The position numbers and the translations under genes were made by a program. Below are positions 37,701 through 45,756 of a stretch of 64,000 nucleotides of DNA, piece after piece (positions within the stretch are counted from its first letter, which is position 1; every line of letters starts with the position of its first letter). The DNA is from Stagnihabitans tardus (lineage in GTDB: Bacteria; Pseudomonadota; Alphaproteobacteria; Rhodobacterales; Rhodobacteraceae): the NCBI RefSeq assembly GCF_009925085.1, contig NZ_JAABNR010000002.1, positions 1-64,000 on the forward strand, written 5' to 3'. The notes under the pieces are model-generated. The model saw nothing but the letters and a program-made list of their open reading frames with translations, ran no database searches and was not told the DNA's origin.

Positions 37701-40700
37701 GGCTGGACACGCTGAACGGCGGCACGGGCAACGATTACCTGAACGGCGGGGCGGACAACGACAGCTTCAGCGGCGATGACGGCGACGACACGGCGGTCGG
37801 CGGCGAGGGGTCGGACACGGCCGACCTTGGCGCGGGCAACGACGTCTGGATGGTCCTGGCCCCGGAAGGCGGGGTCGACACGGTCGAGGGCAACACCGGC
37901 AGCGATACGATCGAGCTTTCGGCCCTGACCACCGGCGGCGTGGTGACGCTGGGCGGTCCCTTTGACCAGGCGCAGCAGCTCTTCATCGACGGCGTGCTCC
38001 GGGCCAACCTGACCGGCTTCGAGAATGCCGTGGGCTCGGGCTATGACGATGCGCTGGTGGGCAATTCGCTGGACAACCGGATCATGGGCCTGGGCGGCAG
38101 CGACCGCATCCTGGGCCATGGCGGCAACGACATGCTGGACGGCGGCGCGGGCTTCGACCGGCTGGACTACAGCTCGGAGGGCGGCGGCGGGCGGGTCATC
38201 GTCGACCTGGCGCTTGGCACGGCCACGGATACCTATGGCAATACCGATACGATCGCGAATTTCGAACATGTGATCGGGTCGAATTTCGTCGCCTCGGGGC
38301 TGAAGGGAGACGATCTCTTCGGCGATGCGGGCAACAACACCTTCACCGGCAACAAGGGCATCGACTACGACCTGATCGACGGGCGGGCGGGCATCGACAC
38401 GGTGGATTACAGCGCCGAGTCCGATACGCAGAACTACCTGCCCGGCGGCGGCTTTGTCCCCGGTCCGGTGGGCCAGGGCATCGTCGTCGACCTGTCGATC
38501 CTGGCCAATCTCGTCCTGCCCAATGCCACCGACACCTCGGGCCATGGCGACATCCTGATCAACATCGAGAACATCATCGGCTCGATCCGGGGCGACCTGA
38601 TCAAGGGCAACGCGGCCGACAACCTCTTCGTCGGCGGCGACGGGGAGGACACGCTGGAGGGCGGCGGAGGCTTCGACACGCTGGATTACGGCGCCGAGAC
38701 CGGCTTCCAGGGCGTGGTCATCGACGAGATCGACCCGCAGTTCACCCGCGACACCTTCGGCAAGCTGGACGTGCAGTCGGGCTTCGAGCGCATCATCGGC
38801 ACCGCGCGCGGCGACCAGTTCTTCGTCTGGGACTACTTCGTGCGCGAGATCATCGCGGGCGATGGCGACGACCTGATCCAGATGCTGGGCGGGGCCACCA
38901 CGGTCCACAACAGCCGGCTTTTCGGCGGCGATGGCAACGATGCGATCTATGGCTCGGACAGCTCGGATTTCCTCTTTGGCGGCACGGGCAATAACTTTGC
39001 GGCGGCGGCGGGGGGCGACGATGTCTATATGTCCTCCGGCGGCAATGACACTTTCGAGGGCGGCGCGGGCTTCAACCTGGTGAACTTCGAACTGGTGACC
39101 CAGGGCGTGAACGTCGACCTGACGACCGCCCTGGCCTTTGCGGGCCTGACGCAGATCCTGACCTTTACCGGGGTCCAGGGCGTGAAGGGCTCTCACCAGG
39201 GCGACTTGCTGACGGGCGATGCGGGCGCCAACCTGATCGACGGGTCCGAGGGCGATGACGGGCTGACCGGGGGCGATGGGGCCGACACGATCTATGGCGG
39301 CGCCGGGCGCGACCTGTTGAACTATGGCGAAGGCACCCAGGGCGTGAGGATCGACCTGACCCTGGCCTCGGGCAATGCGACCGACGGTTTCGGCAATACC
39401 GAGACCCTGCGCGACATCGAGGTCTTCGACACCACGGTCTTCGCCGACACGCTGAAGGGCAACGACGCGGCCCAGACCTTCGTCCTGCGCGGCGGGGCGG
39501 ACCAGGTGGACGGTGGCGGCGGCTTCGACACGGCTGACTTCTCGCAGCTGGCGGCCAATCTGGCCGTGCAGATGGCCTTCGACAGTGTCACCGGGGTCCT
39601 GTCCGGCACGGTCGTGACCTCTGCGGGCACCGTGGTCCTGACCGGGGTCGAGCATGTCATTGGCACAAACAGCGCCTTCGACGACCTGTTCGGCAGCGAT
39701 GGAAACGAGGTCTTCACCGGCAATGCGGGCAGCGCTGTCGATGTCATCGACGGGCGCGGGGGCATCGACACGGTGGACTATGGCTCCGAGACCGGGACGC
39801 TGGGGGTCACGGTCAACCTGGGCATTCTGTCGGCGGGGGCTGGCAGCCCCAATGCCACCGACACCTATGGACACGGCGATGCGCTGCAGGGCATCGAGGT
39901 CGTGATCGGCAGCGCCCTTGGCGACAGCCTTGCAGGCGGGGACCAGGCCGAGACGCTTTATGGCCAGGACGGCAACGACACCCTGGCAGGCTTCGTCGGC
40001 AATGACCTGCTGCATGGCGGCGATGGCATCGACACGGCCACCTATGCGATCGAGACCGGGGTCCTGGGCATCCTCAGCGACTGGCGCGACGGGTCCTGGT
40101 GGGTGCTGGACACCTTCGGCGGGCTTGACCGGCTGGTGGGGGTCGAGAACCTGACCGGCACGGCGCGGGCCGACACGATGACCGGAAGCGATGCGGACAA
40201 CCTCTTGCTGGCGGGGCTGGGCAATGACCAGCTGGACGGCGGCAAGGGCGATGACCTGCTGAACGGCCAGGGCGGCAACGACAGTCTCCTGGGCTTTGTC
40301 GGCAACGACAGCCTGATCGGCGGCACGGGGGTCGACACGCTGCGCGGCGAGGCCGGGGTGGACACGTTGCGTGGTGGCGTCGGGGCCGATGTGATCGACG
40401 GCGGCGAGGGCCAGGACGCGGCCAGCTACTCCGACAGCACGACGGCGGTGCGCATCACCCTGGTCGATGGCGCGGCCACGGGGCTTGGCGGCGATGCGGC
40501 GGGCGATGTGCTGACCGGGATCGAGGACCTGATCGGCTCGGCGCATGCCGACAGCCTGACGGGTGACGACTTCGCCAACGTGCTGACCGGCGGGGCAGGG
40601 ATCGACACGCTGACCGGCGGGCGCGGCAATGACGTCTATGTCACCGACGGGCTGGACGTGCTGGTCGAGGCCTCGGGCGGCGGGCGCGACCAGGTGCGCT

Positions 40701-41650
40701 CGACGGTCGCGATCACGCTTCTGGCCAATTTCGAGGACGCGGTCCTGACCGGCAATGCTGCGGTCAACCTGACGGGCAATACGGTCGGCAACGGGCTCTT
40801 CGGCAACGCGGGCGCCAACCAGTTGCAGGGCCTTGGCGGGGCGGACACGATGGGCGGCGGGGCTGGATCGGATGTCTATATCGCCGATGTGACCGATACG
40901 CTGATCGAAGAGGCCGACCAGGGCATCGACCGCGTCAATATCGCGGCCAACTACACCCTGGCCGAGAATTTCGAGAACCTGACCCTGACCGGCACGGGCC
41001 ATTTCTCGGGCACGGGGAATGCGGCCAACAACCAGATCAACGGCAATGGCGGCCACAACACCCTGGACGGCACGACGGGGGCGGACACGCTGCGGGGCGG
41101 GGCAGGGAACGACACCCTTGTCACCGACGGCGGCGATGTCCTGATCGAGGCGCTGGACAGCGGCACCGACCTGGTGCTGTCCTCGGTCAGCCTGACGCTT
41201 GGCGCGAATTTGGAGAACCTGACCCTGACGGGGACGACGGCGGTGGCCGCCCGTGGCAATGGCCTGGCCAATGTGCTGATCGGCAATGCGGTGGGCAACC
41301 AGATCAACGGCGGCGCGGGGATCGACACGCTGACCGGGGGCGCGGGCCTCGACGACTTCGTCTTCGATCTGGCCCCGGGGGCGGCAGATGCCGATGTGAT
41401 CACCGACTTCACCCTGGGCGAGGACAGGTTGCGGCTGGACGATGCCGACTTCCTGGGCCTGGCCCGCGGGGTGCTGGCGGCGGGGGCCTTCAGCAATGGC
41501 GCCGTCACTTCTCAGACCCGCATCATCCACGACACGGCGACCGGGGTGCTTTACTTCGACGCCGATGGCTCGGCTGCGGGGCTGCGGCTGGAGTTCGCCC
41601 GGGTCTCGATCGGGGTGGCCCTGACGGCGGCGGACTTCGTCATCTTCTGA
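31733..41650 (+). CDS. giant RTX-type calcium-binding secreted protein (3305 residues)
   Basis: Residues 1-430 form a beta-rich N-terminal domain unlike any I know, and no Sec signal is present. Residues 430-1000 hold further beta-domains. From about residue 1030 to 1650 three related modules recur, each with a G-Y-D/V-GGD/E-G-D-DTF-ADF pattern followed by RTX nonapeptides. From about 1860 to 2920 many GGxGxDxLx repeats alternate with longer modules of the type VDYxxETG...ATDTYGHGD. Residues 2960-3210 are three roughly 80-residue tandem modules (VLVEASGGGRDQVRS type). The end resembles serralysin-type C-termini (DADVITDFTLGEDRLRLDD) that direct type I secretion. The RTX repeats should fold on Ca2+ binding outside the cell. 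No type I transporter, protease or lipase motif was seen, so a surface or adhesin role is likelier. AAGGGATTGCGCC precedes the ATG. Confidence 0.92.
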   Translation: MAVSTTLLSFATTDQNLWAPGAAIELGIDTGDSLIWDPDELTYDLEIGGSFLGVSAQVYLDAKIGLVAYASIGEAGRFGGGIDIALEVGHSAVVLGGQQMHFDFSNYSITQADLDSTGFSVGPKAGIDLVLGFQFGLRDISYSVFGIKGSAGDISIVNVDENITLFSVGPGDLELPFDLGYGLELTLRVPSGADTTGTSTKPIVTSDGFSDSPFLDLSADLDELLTSLLKKIPFPPAAAVANVLEQTIFATFEFDLNDYVPGIDKGIFGIEATVLDIGATIGATVSEQLSLDFSNGDGVTPDVDITLRSDNGTVGDLTDDVITTAKLGDNDVTLQGPGYEGFGPVTVTATYELGDPRFTHNIGIDLVGSFTIEALKAATTGMIGEKLGVKFGPLLSLEFPEGGFRLNVIPSVYSNSFNLAPGAFNTITDSYQIFYSSTAPQGIVDFDKPGVVQELIAYNEVRQINIAASNATFAAVNGSRVAATYDFTNGFFINTASAQFATFRFDVAPAFPGGPRVGNADMQGNLSVTTRDVVNIDAFNNVGVPLGQLSASYTINGLFNPFPLSGTLDASTAHSASGYIFLNSLPFPGDMFVGGPGGIAEGTVLTYRYSGVDFRTENSVNILGNSRDDLLVYWGNEAQLINGGGQQAGSATGDVLVANFARSHPLDAIEWDLRPTAGGAQAVGGDGVKLKLTRGAALYDVAGTGLLSSGYQAVAGVPGAIEIAPSDPDGVALVRTGVLNIAGTFILRVTAEDTANGASSFEVRVVNAANTPVRTIGTYLTNQTRPGEIGGYSDLVIKDIVLNVGEKIEIITYRGGATGAEAEAARISRLQLHEQHEVNFVNIESFMLATSNKADLIFTSTYRDGITFNGGDDTLFLTADAHSEEMDMGIGSDIALIEMKTPAQTGGTGAQDRIFGQLGGDEAIVRNLSDVGMTWVLRTPDPALGTGQFLTGVLGFATSAFELSTALRGLNWVWKDPFSTSREVSLPNSTLPGSFIEARLTSGGFTNSAVLLNFEAVSFEGSDTANDLAFFFGGAIYDGGDSEIDTFVGDFSQYRQVVGQERGVVISGYNADFGLEESPFGEIRTTFTYDEGITFAGGHRVRTSEIKGFERLIVTGTSLGDVLVGGAYADQFEGGAGNDILVGGGSFLPTLASGTFALGGVNEFYGGLGDDTFHVTGAERSLIRPDLVNNLGDQLNFGPGLLAIPEFATFYGTTLTGLRQVFHPYDSGGTVITFGALDSAATLLAATGLITTSNRDFIFETTLGLGAFVSGQVRTNLTGLDATDDLFFADGGATYVGGERVGDRDTFVADFSGQSIALTWNVEQDVAGVTLANGVHVAEMDRVVLKLGSGGDMVTGGKLDDLIYAGQGSDVLRGGGAETGDTIYGGAGADLFGWNADDGNAWLDGGSDAGDTANAVTDRLLVSAVGQNGLALMGVGLSANFHDGTFAAMAAPVTADDATNLLETMFFLQDDGYELRIFSGGNFVTTTGIEAVDVQGSNEHNDLILHHGGNFYDGGDKLGDADIFMADFGSETRSLTITARAGDDRLADAVGMQDIGNGVSIGNFERLFVRTGSGADQVTGGDFGDLIESGDGEDLVDGGAGDDTLDGGAGKDILFYSSGTDVIRGGADSDILEMGNIPGGTLTVLGFQANGALLFDASVHDINSAAQARSELTALFSNVASVESFTALGSSGNLVTYSGIEKVIVSAEEDRDMLVSGTGGGILSGDGGDDVLVGLGGNDLLVGGAGFDRYAVSGAWGKDVIGGEYAGSGEIHFFGWTRAQVTFSVQGGDDLLMRVGANTLLFLDYFANGANGLAYTFAFDDQTVALNLTALGAVSNGAITTGEVYFGTADRDEIFDGTAGSDSYFMREGNDLIAGSAGPDIISGGLGLDAVIYQGMVVAGPEALGVTVNLATGFGQGGDAAGDILISIEDILGSDGRDNLTGSDRRNALAGGEGRDTINGGGGNDFLSGDAGNDRLDGGADDDLILGGSGLDTLNGGTGNDYLNGGADNDSFSGDDGDDTAVGGEGSDTADLGAGNDVWMVLAPEGGVDTVEGNTGSDTIELSALTTGGVVTLGGPFDQAQQLFIDGVLRANLTGFENAVGSGYDDALVGNSLDNRIMGLGGSDRILGHGGNDMLDGGAGFDRLDYSSEGGGGRVIVDLALGTATDTYGNTDTIANFEHVIGSNFVASGLKGDDLFGDAGNNTFTGNKGIDYDLIDGRAGIDTVDYSAESDTQNYLPGGGFVPGPVGQGIVVDLSILANLVLPNATDTSGHGDILINIENIIGSIRGDLIKGNAADNLFVGGDGEDTLEGGGGFDTLDYGAETGFQGVVIDEIDPQFTRDTFGKLDVQSGFERIIGTARGDQFFVWDYFVREIIAGDGDDLIQMLGGATTVHNSRLFGGDGNDAIYGSDSSDFLFGGTGNNFAAAAGGDDVYMSSGGNDTFEGGAGFNLVNFELVTQGVNVDLTTALAFAGLTQILTFTGVQGVKGSHQGDLLTGDAGANLIDGSEGDDGLTGGDGADTIYGGAGRDLLNYGEGTQGVRIDLTLASGNATDGFGNTETLRDIEVFDTTVFADTLKGNDAAQTFVLRGGADQVDGGGGFDTADFSQLAANLAVQMAFDSVTGVLSGTVVTSAGTVVLTGVEHVIGTNSAFDDLFGSDGNEVFTGNAGSAVDVIDGRGGIDTVDYGSETGTLGVTVNLGILSAGAGSPNATDTYGHGDALQGIEVVIGSALGDSLAGGDQAETLYGQDGNDTLAGFVGNDLLHGGDGIDTATYAIETGVLGILSDWRDGSWWVLDTFGGLDRLVGVENLTGTARADTMTGSDADNLLLAGLGNDQLDGGKGDDLLNGQGGNDSLLGFVGNDSLIGGTGVDTLRGEAGVDTLRGGVGADVIDGGEGQDAASYSDSTTAVRITLVDGAATGLGGDAAGDVLTGIEDLIGSAHADSLTGDDFANVLTGGAGIDTLTGGRGNDVYVTDGLDVLVEASGGGRDQVRSTVAITLLANFEDAVLTGNAAVNLTGNTVGNGLFGNAGANQLQGLGGADTMGGGAGSDVYIADVTDTLIEEADQGIDRVNIAANYTLAENFENLTLTGTGHFSGTGNAANNQINGNGGHNTLDGTTGADTLRGGAGNDTLVTDGGDVLIEALDSGTDLVLSSVSLTLGANLENLTLTGTTAVAARGNGLANVLIGNAVGNQINGGAGIDTLTGGAGLDDFVFDLAPGAADADVITDFTLGEDRLRLDDADFLGLARGVLAAGAFSNGAVTSQTRIIHDTATGVLYFDADGSAAGLRLEFARVSIGVALTAADFVIF
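40620..41350 (+). repeat. three tandem ~80-residue modules near the RTX C-terminus
   Basis: Three consecutive modules start near 40633, 40873 and 41115. Each follows the order short RTX repeat, V-T/A-D..D-LIE.....D-V, then F/LEN-LTLTGT...GN, then N-N-x-I-NG. They have diverged at the protein level but keep the same length and order, showing tandem duplication inside the gene. Confidence 0.7.
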
Positions 41651-41679
41651 TCGGCGGCCCTCGGCTTAGCGGCCCCTGC

Positions 41680-42678
41680 TCAGCGGACGACGAAACCATG
41701 GGCAAAGGGGTCGCGGTCGTCGATGAAGATCGTGTTGAGCCCCGTCATCCGCGCCCATCCGGCGATGGAGGGCACGATGGCGGCGCGGTCGGCCACGGTC
41801 GTCGCGGCCTCGACCCGGCCCTTGAAGAGGCTGCCGATGATGCTTTCATGGATGAAGTCATCGCCCGGCTTCAGCACGCCCTTGGCCGCCAGCTGCGCCA
41901 TCCGCGCCGAGGTCCCGGTGCCGCAGGGGCTGCGGTCGATGGCCTTGTCGCCGTAAAACACCGCGTTGCGCGCATGGGCCTGGGGGTCGCGCGCCTTGCC
42001 GGTCCAGAGGATATGGCTCAGCCCCTTGATCGCCGGATGCTCGGGATGGGTGAAGTCGTATTTCGCGTTCAGCGCCGCCCGCAGGCGCGGCGACCAGGCG
42101 ATCAGATCGCCCGCTGTATGGTCGGCAATGTCGCGGAAGGCCTTCTGCGGCTCGACGATGGCATAGAAATTCCCGCCATAGGCCACATCGACCACGACCT
42201 CTCCCAGGCCTTCGACCTGGGCGGTCAGACCCTCCGCGTGCAGGAAGGAGGCGACATTGGTCAGCCGCACCTCCTCGACGTAATCGCCGTTCTGGACATA
42301 GGCGATATCGACCTTTCCGGCGGGGGCGTCGATGGAAAGCCGCCCCGGGCTGCGCGGCGTGATCAGGCCGTTCTCGATCCCCATGGTGATCGTGCCGATC
42401 GTGCCATGGCCGCACATCGGCAGGCAGCCCGAGGTCTCGATGAACAGGACCCCCACGTCGCAATCCTCCCGCGTGGGCGGGTAGAGGATCGAGCCCGACA
42501 TCATGTCATGGCCGCGCGGTTCGAACATCAGCCCGGTGCGGATCCAGTCGAAGCGGGCCAGGAAATCGGCGCGGCGTTCCAGCATCGTGGCGCCCTCCAG
42601 CCGGGGCGCGCCTCCGGCGACCAGGCGCACGGGGTTGCCACAGGTATGGCCGTCGATGCAGGAGAAGGTGTGGCGCAT
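41680..42678 (-). CDS. 4-hydroxyproline 2-epimerase (proline racemase family)
   Basis: This 332-residue protein has both catalytic cysteines of the family: Cys89 in MCGHGTIG and Cys252 in SPCGTGTSARM. The pair with two cysteines distinguishes the epimerases from the Thr-containing dehydratases. The enzyme interconverts trans-4-hydroxy-L-proline and cis-4-hydroxy-D-proline in the cytoplasm. The substrate call rests on the two downstream-pathway genes next to it, a D-amino acid dehydrogenase-like protein and a DapA-type deaminase. It is the last gene of the minus-strand operon, one base after the dehydrogenase gene. Confidence 0.92.
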   Translation of the reverse strand: MRHTFSCIDGHTCGNPVRLVAGGAPRLEGATMLERRADFLARFDWIRTGLMFEPRGHDMMSGSILYPPTREDCDVGVLFIETSGCLPMCGHGTIGTITMGIENGLITPRSPGRLSIDAPAGKVDIAYVQNGDYVEEVRLTNVASFLHAEGLTAQVEGLGEVVVDVAYGGNFYAIVEPQKAFRDIADHTAGDLIAWSPRLRAALNAKYDFTHPEHPAIKGLSHILWTGKARDPQAHARNAVFYGDKAIDRSPCGTGTSARMAQLAAKGVLKPGDDFIHESIIGSLFKGRVEAATTVADRAAIVPSIAGWARMTGLNTIFIDDRDPFAHGFVVR

Positions 42679-42679
42679 G

Positions 42680-43906
42680 TCAGAACCTTTGCGGGCTGAA
42701 GGGGGAAAGGTCCAGGGGCGGCGCGGCCCCGGTGAGGAGATCGGCCACGACCCGCGCCGTGCCGGGCGATTGCGTCAGGCCAAGGTGGCCATGGCCAAAG
42801 GCATAGAGGATATTCCCGGAGGCCCTGGCCCGCCCGATGGCCGGGAGACTATCGGGCAGCGAGGGCCGAAAGCCCATCCACTGCCGTCCACCCTCGGTCT
42901 TCAGCCCGGGCAGGAAGCTCTTGGCCTTCTTCAGCATCGCTTCTGACCGCTTGAAGTTCGGCGGCAGTTCGAGCCCGCCAAGCTCGACGGCTCCGCCGAC
43001 CCTGATGCCGGTCGTCAGGCGAGAGACGACGAAGCCATGGCCGCCGAAAGTGACCTGACAGCGCAGGTCCAGCGCGTCCTCCGGCAGGGTCGTGTTGTAG
43101 CCGCGCTCGGTCTCGAGCGGGATCTTCTCGCCCAGGGTCGCGGCGATGCGGTGCGAGAAAGCCCCGGCCGCGACGACGACCTTGTCGGCGGTCATCTCTG
43201 CGCCGTCGGTATGGATCGTAACCTTGTCGCCCGGGGTCAGGGCCCGGACCTCGGCGCGCAAGAGCTTGCCGCCGCGCGCCTGGAAAAGCTGGGCCAGGGC
43301 CTCGGTGTAGAGCTTGGGGTCGGCGATGGAATACCAGCCCGGGGTAAAGGTGCCATGGGTGAAGCGCGGCGACAGTCCCGGTTGCAGCCCCGCCATCTCC
43401 TCGGCCTTCATGTGCTGGAAGGCGATGCCATGCGCCTCGCGCGCAGCCCAGCCCGGGAGAGAGGCGCGGAACTCCGCCTCGCCCTCATAGACCTGCAGGT
43501 TGCCGCGTTTGTATAGCATCCCCAGAAGGCCGAGGTCGTCCAGAAAGGGCTCCAGCGTTGCGCGGGACAGGTCCATGAGCCCGGTCTGCGCCTTGGTCGA
43601 GGCCGCAACGGCCCTCGGCCTGCAGGCCCGGGCAAAGCGCCAAAGCCAGGGCGCGATCTGCAAGGCATAGGCCGGAGGGATGGTCAGCGGCCCGAGGGGG
43701 TCAAACAGCCAGCCCGGCGCTTTCCGCATCAGCCCCGGGGAGGCCAGGGGCAGGATGTCGGTGAAGGCAAAGGCCCCGGCATTGCCGGCCGAGGCCCCCG
43801 CCGCCGGGCCTTCGCGGTCGATGACGGTCACGTCGAGGCCCCGCGCCTGCGCCATCAGCGCAGACGACAGGCCCACGACCCCTGCCCCGATGACGGTGAC
43901 CGTCAT
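42680..43906 (-). CDS. FAD-dependent D-hydroxyproline (D-amino acid) dehydrogenase
   Basis: This 408-residue protein is of the DadA/glycine oxidase superfamily. The N-terminal dinucleotide motif is VIGAGVVGLSSALMAQARG (residues 5-23). The C-terminal FAD contact is YAFGHGHLGLTQSPGTARVV. It would oxidise cis-4-hydroxy-D-proline from the adjacent epimerase to 1-pyrroline-4-hydroxy-2-carboxylate, passing electrons to the respiratory chain. General D-amino acid dehydrogenase activity is the alternative, but the operon makes hydroxyproline the likely substrate. Gaps of one base separate it from both neighbours. Confidence 0.88.
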   Translation of the reverse strand: MTVTVIGAGVVGLSSALMAQARGLDVTVIDREGPAAGASAGNAGAFAFTDILPLASPGLMRKAPGWLFDPLGPLTIPPAYALQIAPWLWRFARACRPRAVAASTKAQTGLMDLSRATLEPFLDDLGLLGMLYKRGNLQVYEGEAEFRASLPGWAAREAHGIAFQHMKAEEMAGLQPGLSPRFTHGTFTPGWYSIADPKLYTEALAQLFQARGGKLLRAEVRALTPGDKVTIHTDGAEMTADKVVVAAGAFSHRIAATLGEKIPLETERGYNTTLPEDALDLRCQVTFGGHGFVVSRLTTGIRVGGAVELGGLELPPNFKRSEAMLKKAKSFLPGLKTEGGRQWMGFRPSLPDSLPAIGRARASGNILYAFGHGHLGLTQSPGTARVVADLLTGAAPPLDLSPFSPQRF

Positions 43907-43907
43907 C

Positions 43908-44867
43908 TCAGGCGGCGTATTTCATGGCCACAGGCTGGCGCGACCAATCGGCATACCAGGCGTTGAACAGCGCGAACTGCTTCGCGATGAAGCCAGCCTG
44001 GGCGGGCGAGAGCGCATCGCTTTCGTTGAAATGCAGCCGGAAGCTCTCGTCGCCCTGCAGGACAAGCATGTGTTTGAAGAAGAGCACCAGGTCGGGCCCG
44101 GCATCGACTTCCGACAGGACCTGCATGGCCTGGTCGAGCTCATAGGCCAGCCGCCGCGCCTCGGCATCGCCCGCCATGGCGGCCTTGCAAAGCGCGGTGA
44201 GGTGCAGGACCTCACGGGGCAAGACATTGCCGATCCCGGTGATGGCGCCATCGGCGTTGCAGTTGACATAGCCGTGGTAGACGGCGGTATCGACGCCGAT
44301 CATCAGCTTGATGTCGTCGGAGCCCGAGGTGATCATCTCGCCCGCATAGGACAGGTCCTTGAAGCCGCCGAACTCCTTGAAGCCCACCAGGTTCGGATGC
44401 TCGGCGCGGATCTGGAAGAAGAGGTCCGCCTTGGTCGAATAGCCGTAATAGGGCGAATTGTAGATCACGGCGGGAAGGGAGGGCGCCGCCGCCAGAACCG
44501 CCTTGAAATGGGCCTTCTGCGCAGCGGGAACCGTGCCGCGCGAGAGGAGGCGGGGAATGACCATCAGGCCATGGGCGCCGACTTTCTCCGAATGGGCGGC
44601 AATCGCTACGGCGGTCGCGGTGTTGACCGCCCCGGTGCCCACGACGACCTTGATGCCCGCCTTCACCAGCCGCTCGACCCCCTCCATCCGCCAGGCGTCG
44701 GTCAGAAGCGGCCAATCCCCCATCGAGCCGCAATAGACCACCGCCGACATGCCAAGCGAGACCAGCTCGCGCGCCTTGGCGACCAGGCGGTCGAAGTCGG
44801 GCGTCCGGTCGGGTTTGCAGGGCGTCATCAGGGCGGGAATCGTGCCGGAGAAGATATCGGGATTCAT
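43908..44867 (-). CDS. 1-pyrroline-4-hydroxy-2-carboxylate deaminase (DapA family)
   Basis: This 319-residue TIM barrel of the dihydrodipicolinate synthase superfamily has the Schiff-base lysine in LVGFKEFGG (near residue 165) and the catalytic tyrosine in AVIYNSPYYGYST (near 137). The CGSMGDWPLL motif replaces the GTTGE motif of DapA proper, as in hydroxyproline-pathway deaminases. It releases ammonia and forms alpha-ketoglutarate semialdehyde. The ATG at 44867 has AAGGAGGCTCCC before it, one of the strongest ribosome sites in the window. The dehydrogenase that would finish the pathway is not in the window. Confidence 0.9.
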   Translation of the reverse strand: MNPDIFSGTIPALMTPCKPDRTPDFDRLVAKARELVSLGMSAVVYCGSMGDWPLLTDAWRMEGVERLVKAGIKVVVGTGAVNTATAVAIAAHSEKVGAHGLMVIPRLLSRGTVPAAQKAHFKAVLAAAPSLPAVIYNSPYYGYSTKADLFFQIRAEHPNLVGFKEFGGFKDLSYAGEMITSGSDDIKLMIGVDTAVYHGYVNCNADGAITGIGNVLPREVLHLTALCKAAMAGDAEARRLAYELDQAMQVLSEVDAGPDLVLFFKHMLVLQGDESFRLHFNESDALSPAQAGFIAKQFALFNAWYADWSRQPVAMKYAA

Positions 44868-44910
44868 GGGAGCCTCCTTGGTTGCGCCCAGCCTATGACT
44901 TTGCATTTTA

Positions 44911-44920
44911 TTTGTCGACA
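44911..44920. promoter_or_regulatory. TGTCGACA palindrome before the hydroxyproline operon
   Basis: In the 58-base gap between the GntR gene and the deaminase gene, TTTGTCGACA contains the 8-bp palindrome TGTCGACA (44913-44920) next to an AT-rich stretch. It is a candidate site for the GntR-type regulator, though it does not fit the full TNGTNNNACNA spacing. Confidence 0.35.
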
Positions 44921-44925
44921 GGAAA

Positions 44926-45624
44926 CTACAGGCGGATGTCCTGCCGTCGGTCCCGCGCGATCATGTCGCGGATCTGGTGGACGATCTGATCGGCATGGGC
45001 CTTGGCGAGGTGGTCGCAGAGCATAACGTCCCGGGCCTCGATGGCGGAGATCAGGGCCTCGTGTTCGGTGATATAGGGATGCGGCGCCTGCGCCTCGAAG
45101 GTCGGGTAGTAATAGAGACGCAGGATGCGGCGGCCATCGTCCAAAAGCCGGGCGAAGAGCTGCAGGTAATAGGGGTTGCGCGCTGTCTCGGCAATGGCGA
45201 CGTGGAAATCGCGGTTGCGCAGGATCATGGCCTGGGCATCGCCCGAAGCGACCGCCTCAGCAAAGACCGCCTGGCGCGCGCGGATCAGGTCGAGGTCGCC
45301 CGGACCATGGAACTCCGCCGCCAGCCGGGTCGTGACGCGGTACATCAGGGTCAAGGCGTCGAAAAAGGCGTTCAGGTTGGCGAAGTCGATCTGGCTGACC
45401 ACAGAGGAGCGGTTGGGCAGCGTGGTGATCAGCCCCTCGGCCTCGAGCTTGACCAGGGCCTCGCGGATCGGCGTGCGCGACATGGCGAAGCGGTCGGCCA
45501 GGGCCACCTCGTCCACCGAAGAGCCCGGCGGCAGGGTCAGGTCCAGGATCTCGTCGCGCAGCGTGTCATAGACCAGGCGGACGCCGGAACCGCGCTTGCG
45601 TTCGGGGAGGGGAGTGTCTTGCAT
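44926..45624 (-). CDS. GntR-family (FCD) regulator of the hydroxyproline operon
   Basis: This 232-residue protein has a GntR winged helix at residues 15-75 (GSSVDEVALADRFAMSRTPI followed by REALVKLEAEGLI) and an FCD effector domain. The latter contains NRDFHVAIAETARNPY and YITEHEALISAIEARD, whose Asp and His residues usually bind a metal. It lies upstream of and on the same strand as the hydroxyproline genes, 58 bases away, so it is very probably their regulator. The inducer would be a hydroxyproline-derived acid. Confidence 0.9.
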   Translation of the reverse strand: MQDTPLPERKRGSGVRLVYDTLRDEILDLTLPPGSSVDEVALADRFAMSRTPIREALVKLEAEGLITTLPNRSSVVSQIDFANLNAFFDALTLMYRVTTRLAAEFHGPGDLDLIRARQAVFAEAVASGDAQAMILRNRDFHVAIAETARNPYYLQLFARLLDDGRRILRLYYYPTFEAQAPHPYITEHEALISAIEARDVMLCDHLAKAHADQIVHQIRDMIARDRRQDIRL

Positions 45625-45756
45625 GGGGCGGCCTTTTCCTTGGTCTAGGCGTATGACGCCTGCGGGGCAAGTTTTTCGCCCCGGCCGGGGGCCCGTATCA
45701 CGATATCAGACCTGCGTCATCGGTCAGGGCCGCTGCGCAGGGTGAAAGGAAGGCCG

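Noticed and set aside
35100-41350. Regular short repeats resembling a CRISPR array
   Set aside because: They are degenerate 27-base units encoding RTX nonapeptides inside one open frame, without identical repeats or uniform spacers.
34673-41530. A 2285-residue open frame on the minus strand opposite the RTX gene
   Set aside because: It is the antisense shadow of the GC-rich RTX repeats. It is rich in Arg, His, Gln and Asp in mirror pattern, with no family features or ribosome site.
45625-45756. A riboswitch or T-box between the hydroxyproline regulator and the sugar operon
   Set aside because: Only a weak hairpin (GCGGGGC with GCCCCG) is visible and no conserved aptamer motif could be found.
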